Part shown: in pieces, positions 49,805-59,102 of the stretch
Layout of the letters: each line of letters starts with the position of its first letter
Numbering within the stretch: position 1 is the first letter of the stretch
DNA from: Chthoniobacterales bacterium
GTDB taxonomy: Bacteria; Verrucomicrobiota; Verrucomicrobiia; Chthoniobacterales; Terrimicrobiaceae
Direction of reading: 5' to 3'
Length of the DNA stretch: 64,000 nucleotides
Assembly: GCA_014879575.1 (NCBI GenBank)
Contig: JACSRU010000108.1
Span: 24,334-88,333 of the forward strand
Notes under the pieces: generated by a model
What the model saw: the letters and a program-made list of their open reading frames with translations, nothing else
Told to the model about the DNA's origin: nothing
Database searches by the model: none
Made by a program: the position numbers and the translations under genes

Positions 49805-50572
49805 ATGGACCAGACGGTTTTTGAAACGGTTTACCGCGGGAGGCAGGGTGCCCTGAACCACATGGCCTACATGCGGACGGGCAAGGTGCTCCTCGCTCTC
49901 CGCGCCTTGGCCCAGGCGGGAATCCGACTCTCCGGAAAATCCGTCTTCGATTACGGATTCGGCGCGGGAACCTTTTACCGATATTGTCCGAAGGACTCCC
50001 GGCTCTTTGGCGTGGAAATGGACGAACAGAATGTTCGCGATGTCCAAACGATGTTGACAGACGGCGGCTGGCAGGCGGATTTGCAAAAGATTGACCTTGC
50101 GGAGTGGAATCTCCATCCGCTTTTGAAGAAAAGCTACGATGTTTTTCTTTGCAGTCACGTCTTGGAACATCTGCCGGATCCGGTGGATTTTTTGCGGGCG
50201 GTCCGCCCCGCCGTTGCGCCGGACGGCGTGTTCCTGGGACTGGTGCCGGTGAATGAATGGGTCACCAACCCCCACCACGTTCATTCCCCGGATCGGGCCA
50301 TGGTGACACGATGGATGGAGGCCGCCGGATATGAGCTGCTGAGCTACGAGGAAAACGATCCCTTCACCTATCATACGATGGCGCTCTTCGCGGTGGATAG
50401 CGGCTGGCGGCGCGTGGCGGCACAAGCCGTGAGCCTCGGGCTGGGCATCCCGGCTTCCCTCATGGGCGGGAGGGCCTGGTTTGCCCTCGGCACGGTCTTC
50501 GCCAAACTCACCGGAGCCCGCCCGGTCCAGGCCGTCTTTCTCTGCCGCCCGCTCAGCGCCCCGGCCAGATGA
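49805..50572 (+). CDS. Class I SAM-dependent methyltransferase
   Basis: MDQTVFETVYRGRQGALNHMAYMRTGKVLLALRALAQAGIRLSGKSVFDYGFGAGTFYRYC...YDVFLCSHVLEHLPDPVDFLRAVRPAVAPDGVFLG. Confidence 0.82.
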   Translation: MDQTVFETVYRGRQGALNHMAYMRTGKVLLALRALAQAGIRLSGKSVFDYGFGAGTFYRYCPKDSRLFGVEMDEQNVRDVQTMLTDGGWQADLQKIDLAEWNLHPLLKKSYDVFLCSHVLEHLPDPVDFLRAVRPAVAPDGVFLGLVPVNEWVTNPHHVHSPDRAMVTRWMEAAGYELLSYEENDPFTYHTMALFAVDSGWRRVAAQAVSLGLGIPASLMGGRAWFALGTVFAKLTGARPVQAVFLCRPLSAPAR

Positions 50573-50677
50573 AGGAAGGACGGGGAACATCAAACCGCAC
50601 CCGGGCCCGAATGTAAAAAAGCCCACAAAACAAATCAGCTGAAAATTGAGGTGCCCTTCCCTTGTGCCGCCACACAT

Positions 50678-51679
50678 TCAAAATCGATTAACGACAGAGT
50701 CTTTCGATGAACCGGATTTCATCTGGTCATAAATCCAAGCGTAGGTTTTTTCCAAGCCTTCGCGAAGGGTAATGGATGGCTCCCACCCGAGTTTTTCTTT
50801 GATAAGTGCATTGTCGCTGCTCCGTCCGCGAACTCCTTTTGGCGCATCGAGTTTGTAGGATCGCTTGAGTTTGATCCCGGCAATGTCCTCAACGAGATCA
50901 ACGAGCTGGTTGATGGAGACCATTTCTGCGCTGCCAAGATTGATCGGTTCAAGGATGTCGCTCTTAGTGATGGCTTGTGTGCCAATAAGGCAGTCGTCAA
51001 TGTACATGAAACTGCGGGTCTGGAGACCGTCGCCCCAAATCTCGATACCGTGACTGCCTGCGAGCTTCGCGGCAATCACTTTGCGACAGATCGCCGCAGG
51101 TGCCTTCTCCCGTCCGCCGTCAAAGGTGCCGTGCGGACCGTAAACATTGTGGTAGCGGGCTACGCGGGTTTCCAACCCAAAGTCTTCCCGAAAGTGGCGG
51201 CACATGCGCTCGCTAAAAAGTTTCTCCCAACCATATCCGTCCTCGGGATCGGCAGGGTAGGCATCGGCTTCTTTGAGACCGGGATTGTCGGTTTCCTTTT
51301 GTTTATAGCCGGCGTAAACGCAGGCGGAAGAGGAGTAGAAAAAACGCACCGCTCCACAGTGCTGCGCAGCCATGAGCATATGGGTGTTAATTAACACGCT
51401 GAGCATGCACAATCCTTTGTTGAGTTCAATAAATCCCATGCCTCCCATATCAGCGGCAAGGTTATAGACCCACTCGCAGCCATTCACGGCCTGAATGCAG
51501 GCATCAGATTTTTCGAGATTCAGTGTATGGTTGTCGGCTTCGGAGGAACGCTGATACCACTGCCATTGAGGTTTTTTGTCCACAGCCCGGACCTTATGGC
51601 CCTGCTCTAAAAGTGATTTAACGAGATGCCCGCCGATAAAACCTCCGGCACCAGTTACAAGAATGTAGGGTTTGTGCAT
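50678..51679 (-). CDS. NAD-dependent epimerase, GDP-mannose 3,5-epimerase-like SDR
   Basis: MHKPYILVTGAGGFIGGHLVKSLLEQGHKVRAVDKKP...NLAADMGGMGFIELNKGLCMLSVLINTHMLMAAQHCGAVRFFYSSSACVYAGYKQ...YHNVYGPHGTFDGGREKAPAAICRKV. Confidence 0.85.
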   Translation of the reverse strand: MHKPYILVTGAGGFIGGHLVKSLLEQGHKVRAVDKKPQWQWYQRSSEADNHTLNLEKSDACIQAVNGCEWVYNLAADMGGMGFIELNKGLCMLSVLINTHMLMAAQHCGAVRFFYSSSACVYAGYKQKETDNPGLKEADAYPADPEDGYGWEKLFSERMCRHFREDFGLETRVARYHNVYGPHGTFDGGREKAPAAICRKVIAAKLAGSHGIEIWGDGLQTRSFMYIDDCLIGTQAITKSDILEPINLGSAEMVSINQLVDLVEDIAGIKLKRSYKLDAPKGVRGRSSDNALIKEKLGWEPSITLREGLEKTYAWIYDQMKSGSSKDSVVNRF

Positions 51680-51696
51680 AATAAATTAAATGTTAC

Positions 51697-52608
51697 TTAT
51701 CGTCCCACCCAACGATGAGATGGCCTGTTGAATTGAAATTCTTGGCGGACAGTCGGGTTCTTTCTGGTCATGACCTGATAGCGGCCCGGTTGAGTTGAGT
51801 ACGCGCCGGCGAATGCCTTGCGGAATCGATAGTGGATGATTACAAGTTGACGAAGAATTTGCATCCAGCTTGGAGCCGACTTACGCAAGCTCTCTTTTTC
51901 CCTCAATGCATTTGGTCGAATGTTCATGTTGTCACCGGTGTCCGTGAATGCGGTTGTTGCAAATCCCAAGCTCTCCATACGGACATTCGCCGAACATAGG
52001 GAGTGCCCCCACACAGCGTCCCCAACGTCCTTCCATTTTTTGTCGAAATACAAATTTCGATTTCGAAAAACACAAGCTTTGGAAAAGACTGAAGCTGTCG
52101 CAAACGAGAGATTTCCGCTCACCAAGGTGTGAGCCTTCTGCGGAGCAAGCCCCTTCCTGTGGCACATGTACGACCCGTCGCTGTAGATGACGATGGTGTC
52201 GCCGAAGACGGTCTCAACCTTTGGATGATTTAAAAAAAATTTGCTTACTGCAACCAACGCCCCCGGCAAATATTGTTCATCGCAATTGAGATAAGCGAAC
52301 ACATCCCCAGTCGCGCGGAGAAACCCCTTGTTCACGGCATCATACATGCCCTCGTCGGGTTCGCTGTGAATCACTATCCGGTAATGCGGGGGGTGAGGGA
52401 CGGCGGGAGACGCCTCGAAGACCAAGCACCCCTCCCGATAAAAATCCGCTCCAACCTCCCGGGCGAAATCCTCAATTCCCGGCGACCCGGCATCCTGAAC
52501 AATATGCTCGATGGTCAGCCCATTCGCCCCCTGATCCCGCACGCTGGCGACGGCAAGGCGGAGCCAGTCAAGCTGGCGGAAACTTGGCGTGACGATGGAA
52601 ATGAGCAT
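51697..52608 (-). CDS. Glycosyltransferase family 2
   Basis: MLISIVTPSFRQLDWLRLAVASVRDQGANGLTIEHIVQDAGSPGIEDF...SEPDEGMYDAVNKGFLRATGDVFAYLNCDEQYLPGAL. Confidence 0.87.
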   Translation of the reverse strand: MLISIVTPSFRQLDWLRLAVASVRDQGANGLTIEHIVQDAGSPGIEDFAREVGADFYREGCLVFEASPAVPHPPHYRIVIHSEPDEGMYDAVNKGFLRATGDVFAYLNCDEQYLPGALVAVSKFFLNHPKVETVFGDTIVIYSDGSYMCHRKGLAPQKAHTLVSGNLSFATASVFSKACVFRNRNLYFDKKWKDVGDAVWGHSLCSANVRMESLGFATTAFTDTGDNMNIRPNALREKESLRKSAPSWMQILRQLVIIHYRFRKAFAGAYSTQPGRYQVMTRKNPTVRQEFQFNRPSHRWVGR

Positions 52609-52666
52609 GGGTTACGAAAGTTTTCTCACCACGTCCCCGCAGTCGTCAAACAAACACCGAAACAAA

Positions 52667-54025
52667 TCACTCCGGAAGCGAACGGGACCGGGGGCGGGAA
52701 ACGACTTCGAGTCCACGCCGGGCGTAATCGATAATGTGCCCCTGATGGATCAACCAGGAAAGATCGCCAGCCAGCGCGGCTTCGCGGGCACTCTCCTCAA
52801 CAGGAGAGGTTCGCAGGGCCAGCAGGGCCTTCCATTGTTCAGGCCGGGGGGTGGAGGCATGGGATTCCAGATAATCCAAAATTTGCGCCAGGCCTTCGGC
52901 CACAGGCGCACCCGTCCGGTCGAGATGCCGCGGTCTGGCAACGGAGATGTAGGTGATATTCTCGTGCGCCTTGAAAATCTGGAGCCCCTTGGCCGAGAGT
53001 TCCTGCCCGACAATGTGCGCCAGCGGCAGCGGGAAGCGGCGCAGATCGCCAACAACCTTTTGCACGAGTTGTCGAATGGCCGCGCAGGAATGGAGGAGGA
53101 CGGCGGCTCCTGAAACGGAAAGCTGCGAGCCAACCGGCACAATCCGCGTGGCGGCATGCGTCTTCCGGAAGTGTTGCTCCACCGCCTTCAAGTCCGGCAA
53201 TCTTTCTCCTGCGTCTGGATTTTCCTGCGGATAAAATTCCTCCCGGGAACTCTGTTCGGTTTTCCATTTTTCGAGGAATTCCGGATCTCTGACCATGCGG
53301 ATCCGGCTCTTAAAGGCGTCAAACGGAACCTTCGAAAAGCGTTCGGCATGGAGGCGTAGCAGCCGACTCTGGTAGTCATGATAGTTCGGCGGACCAAGGA
53401 TTGTGTCGCTCATCCCGCAGACTGCGATGACGGAATATGCGCCTTTTGGCGGATCCACCGGGATCACCTCGCGCCGGTAGAATTTTTCGAGATGCCGGTT
53501 CAGGACATGGCGCACGGCCTCCGCCTCGCTCGTCCAGAGGCTCCGGTCCTCGGTAAATTGAAAAAGTGCCGTGGGCTGTTCCGAAGTGCGGTGGAGTTCC
53601 ACGAGGTATCGCTCGGGCTTTTCGAGGATCAAGAAGGCCAGATCGAACAAGGGATAGGCCTTTCCGCCTGTTTTCAACTGTTTGGACAGCCCGTCAATAC
53701 CCCGGGGATCGGGAACAAGCGTCGCCGTCCATCCCTGAAGAACAGGCGCAACCGGGGCGGCTGGACGGCGGATCTCTCTCCCGAAATCCCGGCGTCCCTT
53801 TCGGCGATCAGATCCGCGTTCCGGCCTTCGCCCTTGGAACTTGGAGTTCGGACTGCGCCCTTCCCTCCGTCCGGCGGGTCGGGAATCCTCGACGCGGTCG
53901 CCAAAGCGTTCAATGAGCGGGGCATTCCGGTCTCGGGAGGCCTCGGGCTTGGCCCAGGAGGGAAGAAAACTCTGCGCCAAGTCGATTTCAGAAAATCCGC
54001 CATCGGAGGAGGCTTTTTCACTCAT
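52667..54025 (-). CDS. Uncharacterised protein with Arg/Gly-rich low-complexity N-terminus
   Basis: Long ORF; N-term DLAQSFLPSWAKPEASRDRNAP...RPAGRREGRSPNSKFQGRRPERGSDRRKGRRDFGREIRR, then a globular region with GMSDTILGPPNYHDYQSRLLRLHAERFSKVPFDAFKSRIRMVRD. No family recognised. Confidence 0.7.
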   Translation of the reverse strand: MSEKASSDGGFSEIDLAQSFLPSWAKPEASRDRNAPLIERFGDRVEDSRPAGRREGRSPNSKFQGRRPERGSDRRKGRRDFGREIRRPAAPVAPVLQGWTATLVPDPRGIDGLSKQLKTGGKAYPLFDLAFLILEKPERYLVELHRTSEQPTALFQFTEDRSLWTSEAEAVRHVLNRHLEKFYRREVIPVDPPKGAYSVIAVCGMSDTILGPPNYHDYQSRLLRLHAERFSKVPFDAFKSRIRMVRDPEFLEKWKTEQSSREEFYPQENPDAGERLPDLKAVEQHFRKTHAATRIVPVGSQLSVSGAAVLLHSCAAIRQLVQKVVGDLRRFPLPLAHIVGQELSAKGLQIFKAHENITYISVARPRHLDRTGAPVAEGLAQILDYLESHASTPRPEQWKALLALRTSPVEESAREAALAGDLSWLIHQGHIIDYARRGLEVVSRPRSRSLPE

Positions 54026-54056
54026 GGGAATCGTTGGGGCCGGTTGTTGGAAAAGC

Positions 54057-54935
54057 CTACCGGGTGACCGGGGCGGGAGCCACGGCGGGCGGCGATGTCG
54101 GTGTGGCAGCCGCCGTCAGCGGACGATCCATGGCAAGCAACTCCGAAACCGTCACAAATTGGAAGCCCTTTTCCTTCAGCGCATCAATCGTTTCTGCCAT
54201 TGCCGCGACGGTGGTCGGATGGATGTCATGGGAGAGGATGATGGAACCCGGCTTCGCCCGCTTCACGATTTCCTCTTTCACGTGCGCCGCGTTGCGGACT
54301 TTCCAATCCAGGGGATCCACATCCCACATGATCACCTTCATCCCGAATTCTTCGTTCAGACGTTTGGTGATGGTCGCATTGGTCGCACCATAGGGCGGGC
54401 GGACGATTGTGGGTTTTTTGCCGATGGCGGCTTCGATGGCCGCATTGGCCTGGTTGACCTGCGCGGCCACTCCGGCTCCGCCGCCTTTTGAAAAGGATTT
54501 GTGATCCCAGCTATGGTTGCCGATCTCATGCCCCTCGGCAGCCGCCCGCTGGAGCACTTCGGGATTCGCGTTTACGCACTGCCCAAGGACAAAAAAGGTG
54601 GCCTTGACTCCCTTTTCCTTGAGGATGTCCAGCAACTTGGGAGTGAGGGTCGCGTGAGGCCCATCATCAAAAGTCAGCGCGACATACGGCCCCTCGACAT
54701 TGCAGGAATTATAGCTCAACCGTTTTGATCCCGTCCCAGGCTCAGGTGCCGGAGCCTGCATCGGGGGCGTGGTGTCGCCCTGGGCCGGATATCCCGAAAC
54801 GGTCGGCTGTGGCACTTCTTCCTGCGGAACGGCAACCACCTGAGGCCTCTGCACCGGCTGGGTCTGGGCGGATTGACAGGCGGCGGAAAGAAGCGCAGCC
54901 ACTGCGGGAATAACAAGCCAAGTGCGGGATTTCAT
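54057..54935 (-). CDS. Polysaccharide deacetylase (NodB domain), predicted lipoprotein
   Basis: MKSRTWLVIPAVAALLSAACQSAQ (lipobox); YVALTFDDGPHATLTPKLLDILKEKGVKATFFVLGQCVNANPEVLQRAAAEGHEIGNHSWDHKSF...IVRPPYGATN. Confidence 0.93.
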   Translation of the reverse strand: MKSRTWLVIPAVAALLSAACQSAQTQPVQRPQVVAVPQEEVPQPTVSGYPAQGDTTPPMQAPAPEPGTGSKRLSYNSCNVEGPYVALTFDDGPHATLTPKLLDILKEKGVKATFFVLGQCVNANPEVLQRAAAEGHEIGNHSWDHKSFSKGGGAGVAAQVNQANAAIEAAIGKKPTIVRPPYGATNATITKRLNEEFGMKVIMWDVDPLDWKVRNAAHVKEEIVKRAKPGSIILSHDIHPTTVAAMAETIDALKEKGFQFVTVSELLAMDRPLTAAATPTSPPAVAPAPVTR

Positions 54936-54960
54936 GGAACGATGCAGAGAGATTTCCGAT

Positions 54961-55827
54961 CTATCGCACAAACCGCTCCAAAATCACACCAAGATTTTTG
55001 ACGCTTTCCGCCGGCCACAGATCGCGGGGAGTCACCAGGGCATTGTCCAGGCTGCGATGCTCCGGCCAATCGGAAACAAGCGGCACGTGCGGAATGGCCT
55101 TCGCGAGGATCGTTTTGGCGGTTTCCACGTTCGCGTGAAGGTGGGCTCCCACGGCATCCGCCGTCACGGGCTCCTCATCCGTCTTCCAACAATCGTAATC
55201 CGTGATCATGGCCAGTGTGGCGAGCGCGATCTCCGCCTCCCTTGCCAGCTTGGCCTCCGGGAGGTTTGTCATTCCAATCACGGAAAATCCCAGCTGCCGG
55301 TTCACGAGCGACTCGGCCCGCGTCGAGAAGGCGGGGCCATCCATGCTCACATAGGTTCCGCCATTGTGGAAGCGCCGCCCCGATTCCGCGCAGGCATCGG
55401 CCAAAATCGCGCGCAACCCCCCGCTGATCGGCTCCGCAAAGGACGGATGCGCCACAATGCCGTTGCCAAAAAACGTGTGGGCCTCCCGGCGGCTCATCCT
55501 GTCAAACAACTGGTCCGGGAGCACAATGTCCCTCGGGCGATACTGCTCCTGGAGACTTCCGACCGCTGTCACGGCGATGATCCAACGGACCCCCAACGAG
55601 CGCAGCGCCCAGATATTCGCCCGGTGGTTGATCTCATGCGGCGCGATCCGGTGCCCTCGTCCGTGCCTTGGCAGAAAAAATACGGAGCGTCCATGCAACA
55701 TGCCCCCGATAATGACATCCGAGGGGTTTCCAAATGGTGTCGGCACAACGATGTCCGCCACCTCGGCAAACCCCTCGATCTGATACAATCCGCTGCCTCC
55801 GATGATTCCGATGGATGGTATGTTCAT
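54961..55827 (-). CDS. mtaP: S-methyl-5'-thioadenosine phosphorylase
   Basis: MNIPSIGIIGGSGLYQIEGFAEVADIVVPTPFGNPSDVIIGGMLHGRSVFFLPRHGRGHRIAPHEINHRANIWALRSLGV...GMTNLPEAKLAREAEI. Confidence 0.93.
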   Translation of the reverse strand: MNIPSIGIIGGSGLYQIEGFAEVADIVVPTPFGNPSDVIIGGMLHGRSVFFLPRHGRGHRIAPHEINHRANIWALRSLGVRWIIAVTAVGSLQEQYRPRDIVLPDQLFDRMSRREAHTFFGNGIVAHPSFAEPISGGLRAILADACAESGRRFHNGGTYVSMDGPAFSTRAESLVNRQLGFSVIGMTNLPEAKLAREAEIALATLAMITDYDCWKTDEEPVTADAVGAHLHANVETAKTILAKAIPHVPLVSDWPEHRSLDNALVTPRDLWPAESVKNLGVILERFVR

Positions 55828-56762
55828 TTCTTTATGCGGGATTTTTCGGCCTGCGGAAGGAAGTCGCTTCCCTCGCCCCCAAGGTCGGTTTTTTCGAGAA
55901 GCGAGAGGAACTCCCGAAGTGCCGGTGTGCCGGCGGAGGATTTCTTCACGAGCGTCCCCAGTGGCCGCCACATCTCGATATCGAGGATTTCCAGACTGAT
56001 CAACTGTCCGGTTTCGACTTCCGTGCGCACCGAGGTGCGCGGCACGATGGAAATCGCGGTCTCGATCTCGACCGCCCGCTTCACCGTCTCGATGTTGTCG
56101 AACTCGAAGGCCACCTTCACCCGGGCTCCCGCCAGGCGGAGCCGACGGTCCACCTCGCGGCGCGTCGGAAGATCCGGCTCGAAGGCAATGAACTTCTCCC
56201 CACCAAGGTCGGACAGGGAAAGCTTTCTCTTCGCTGCCAGCGGATGGCTGGGCGCACAAATGACAACCAGCCGATCGCGCCAGAAAACCGATGCCGTGAT
56301 CCCCCGTCGCGAGGCCGGATACGCCACCAGCCCGACATCCGCCCGGTTTTCCTGCACCGCCGCATAAACCTGCGCCGACCGGCGGTAATCCATCCGAACC
56401 TCCACGAGGGGAAACTCCCTCCGGAAGCGCTTGAGGTAGGGCGGCAATTCATGCAGGCCAATGCTGAAAATCGTCGCTATGCGCAGTTCGCCGGAGACGA
56501 CCTCCTGGAGCCTCTGCATGCGGGCCCCCAACTCCTCGTAGGCTCCGATAATCTCCCGGCTCGAAGCCAGAAAAGTCTGGCCCTCGGGCGTGAGATAGAA
56601 TGCCCGGCGCCCCCGATCAATCAGCCGGACTTGGAATTGTTCCTCAATGGAACGAACCTGTTGGCTCACCGCGCTCTGCGTGATACCATTCCGCTCAGCC
56701 GCTTTGGAAAAACTTTCCGTATCCGCCAAATCGCAGAAAACTTTAAATGTTTGAATTTGCAT
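55824..56762 (-). CDS. LysR family transcriptional regulator
   Basis: MQIQTFKVFCDLADTESFSKAAERNGITQSAVSQQVRSIEEQFQVRLIDRGRRAFYLTPEGQTFL; 4-bp overlap with mtaP. Confidence 0.92.
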   Translation of the reverse strand: MQIQTFKVFCDLADTESFSKAAERNGITQSAVSQQVRSIEEQFQVRLIDRGRRAFYLTPEGQTFLASSREIIGAYEELGARMQRLQEVVSGELRIATIFSIGLHELPPYLKRFRREFPLVEVRMDYRRSAQVYAAVQENRADVGLVAYPASRRGITASVFWRDRLVVICAPSHPLAAKRKLSLSDLGGEKFIAFEPDLPTRREVDRRLRLAGARVKVAFEFDNIETVKRAVEIETAISIVPRTSVRTEVETGQLISLEILDIEMWRPLGTLVKKSSAGTPALREFLSLLEKTDLGGEGSDFLPQAEKSRIKK

Positions 56763-56820
56763 CCGACTTCTCAGGAATAAGATAAACTTATATTTGCGGA
56801 AAAGCTAGAACGGATTTTTC

Positions 56821-57576
56821 ATGAACAATTTTTCCTCCCATCTGGAACACCTGAAATTTCGCATCCGCTCGGCGGCGGAAGCCTGCGGACGCGATCCGGC
56901 CGGCGTCCGGCTCGTGGCGGTGTCGAAGACCCATCCGGCGGAGGCGGTGCGCGAGGTGGCGGCGTGCGGACAGGTTGCCTTCGGGGAGAGCAAAATCCAG
57001 GAAGCCCAGGGAAAAATCCCCATTCTGCCCGCCTCGTTGGAGTGGCATTTCATCGGGCATTTGCAGTCGAATAAAATCCGCAAAGCCCTGCCTCTCTTCC
57101 AACTTTTTCATGGCGTGGATGATGGGAATCTGGCGCGGCAGATGGAGAGAATCTGTGAGGAATCCGGGAGAACCTGCCGAATCCTTCTGGAGGTGAATGT
57201 GTCGGGCGAGGCATCGAAGTTTGGGTTCGATCCAGGGCGTCTTCGCGAGGTCCTGCCCGGTTTGCTGGCACTGCGGCGCGTTCAAATTCTCGGCCTCATG
57301 ACGATGGCTCCCTATTCGGAAGACCCCCTCGCGGCCAAACCGTATTTTTCCGCCCTCCGCCGCCTGCGGGACGATCTGCGCGCGCAAACCGGCGCGGCGC
57401 TCCCCGAGTTATCCATGGGCATGAGCGGGGACTTCGAGGCCGCCATCGCCGAGGGCAGCACGATCATCCGCGTGGGTTCCGCCATTTTTGGAGAGCGCCC
57501 GAAGCCCCCCCCCGATTGCCAATTCCTGAATTTCTTGCGCCAGATCATGGATTCTTCCCGCGGAATAATGTATTAG
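56821..57576 (+). CDS. YggS family pyridoxal phosphate-dependent protein
   Basis: AACGRDPAGVRLVAVSKTHPAEAVREVAACGQVAFGESKIQEAQGKI...EWHFIGHLQSNKIRKALPLFQLFHGVDDG...ELSMGMSGDFEAAIAEGSTIIRVGSAIFGER. Confidence 0.93.
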   Translation: MNNFSSHLEHLKFRIRSAAEACGRDPAGVRLVAVSKTHPAEAVREVAACGQVAFGESKIQEAQGKIPILPASLEWHFIGHLQSNKIRKALPLFQLFHGVDDGNLARQMERICEESGRTCRILLEVNVSGEASKFGFDPGRLREVLPGLLALRRVQILGLMTMAPYSEDPLAAKPYFSALRRLRDDLRAQTGAALPELSMGMSGDFEAAIAEGSTIIRVGSAIFGERPKPPPDCQFLNFLRQIMDSSRGIMY

Positions 57577-57613
57577 AGATTCTAATGTTTCTTTCCAACA
57601 AACACGCCTTCCG

Positions 57614-59101
57614 ATGAAACCCGTCGCCTTCCACAACACCGTTCTGCGGGATGGACACCAGTCCATGGCCGCCACCCGCATGAAAACCAGTCAAATGCTG
57701 TCGGCCGCGCCGATCCTGGATGCGATGGGATTTCGGATGTTGGAAACCTGGGGCGGGGCCACCATTGACACAAGTCTGAGATTCCTGGGAGAGCAACCGT
57801 TTGACCGCGTGCGCGCGCTGCGAAAAGTCGCGCCGAAGACCCCGCAGGGGATGCTTCTGCGCGGACAAAACATCGTCCAATACAAATGTTTTCCCGACGA
57901 TGTCGTGGAGCTGTTTGTCAAATGCACCGCCGAGGCGGGAATCGAAGTGTTCCGGATTTTTGACGGGCTGAACGATCCGAGGAACCTGGCGCCGGCGATT
58001 GCGGCGGTGAAAAAGGCGGGAAAAACCGCACGGGGAGAGATTTGTTATACGACGAGTCCGGCGCACACGCCCGAGGCCTTTCTGAGGTTTTCCGAGGAAC
58101 TCAAGGACATGGGCTGTGTCGAGATCGGCATCAAGGACATGTCCGGCGTGATCACCCCCCGCGTTGCCGCAGAGCTTGTCGCCGGCATTATCAAGCGGAC
58201 CGGTCTCCCGGTCACGCTCCACAGCCACGAGACGGCCGGCCTCGCCGCCGCCTCCTACGTTGCGGCGACCGATGCGGGCGCGACGGCGATCGAAACTTCC
58301 ATCTCGCCGTTTGCAAATGGCACCTCGCAGCCGGATACCCTTCGCATGCTCGCTTTGCTGGATGGCAATCCGCGCCAACCATCGTTCGACCGGAAGAAAT
58401 TGGCGGAATTACGGGAATATTTCACGAAGGTTTACAAGGAATTGGACGCCTTCACCTCCCCTGCGAACGAGACGGTGGACAGCGACACGCTCGTCTATCA
58501 GGTTCCCGGCGGCATGCTCTCGAACTTCCGCGTCCAACTCAAGGACATGGGCATGAGCGAGCGTATTGATGAAGTGCTGGCCGAAATTCCCCGTGTCCGC
58601 GAGTGTCTGGGCTGGGCGCCGCTGGTGACCCCGATTTCCCAGATCGTCGGCACGCAGGCGATGCTCAACGTCAAATTCGGACGTTGGAAAAATTTCTCGC
58701 CGGCCGCGATGGACATTGCCCTCGGCAACTACGGACGCACGCCGGCACCGGTGGACAGGGAAGTTCTCGCCCTCGCGGAAAAGAACACCGGAAAGAGTCC
58801 GATGTCCTCGCGCCCGGCTGATTCTCTCAAGCCGAATGTGGACAACCTCCGAAAACAACTGGCCGAGAAAGGGCTTCCGACAACCGATGAGGCTGTTGTC
58901 CTCTTCGCCATGTTCCCGATGGAGTATGAGAAATTGATCAAAAAACCGGAGGCGATCCAGGATCCTGCCGCTGCGGCGAAGCCTTCTGCGACGGGTCCCG
59001 CGTCCGCACCTCCTGCCCCTCGTCCCACGGGACGCCATCAACGTCTTCAGATCACCGTCAATGGCCGGAGAGCCGAAGCCCTGGTCGAAGAAATCCCGTA
59101 A
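57614..59101 (+). CDS. Carboxyltransferase alpha/5S-type subunit (oxaloacetate decarboxylase / methylmalonyl-CoA carboxyltransferase family)
   Basis: VAFHNTVLRDGHQSMAATRMKTSQMLSAAPILDAMGFRMLETWGGATIDTSLRFLGEQPFDRVRALRKV...FRIFDGLNDPRNL...HSHETAGLAAASYVAATDAGATAIETSISPFANGTSQPDT. Confidence 0.9.
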   Translation: MKPVAFHNTVLRDGHQSMAATRMKTSQMLSAAPILDAMGFRMLETWGGATIDTSLRFLGEQPFDRVRALRKVAPKTPQGMLLRGQNIVQYKCFPDDVVELFVKCTAEAGIEVFRIFDGLNDPRNLAPAIAAVKKAGKTARGEICYTTSPAHTPEAFLRFSEELKDMGCVEIGIKDMSGVITPRVAAELVAGIIKRTGLPVTLHSHETAGLAAASYVAATDAGATAIETSISPFANGTSQPDTLRMLALLDGNPRQPSFDRKKLAELREYFTKVYKELDAFTSPANETVDSDTLVYQVPGGMLSNFRVQLKDMGMSERIDEVLAEIPRVRECLGWAPLVTPISQIVGTQAMLNVKFGRWKNFSPAAMDIALGNYGRTPAPVDREVLALAEKNTGKSPMSSRPADSLKPNVDNLRKQLAEKGLPTTDEAVVLFAMFPMEYEKLIKKPEAIQDPAAAAKPSATGPASAPPAPRPTGRHQRLQITVNGRRAEALVEEIP

Positions 59102-59102
59102 A

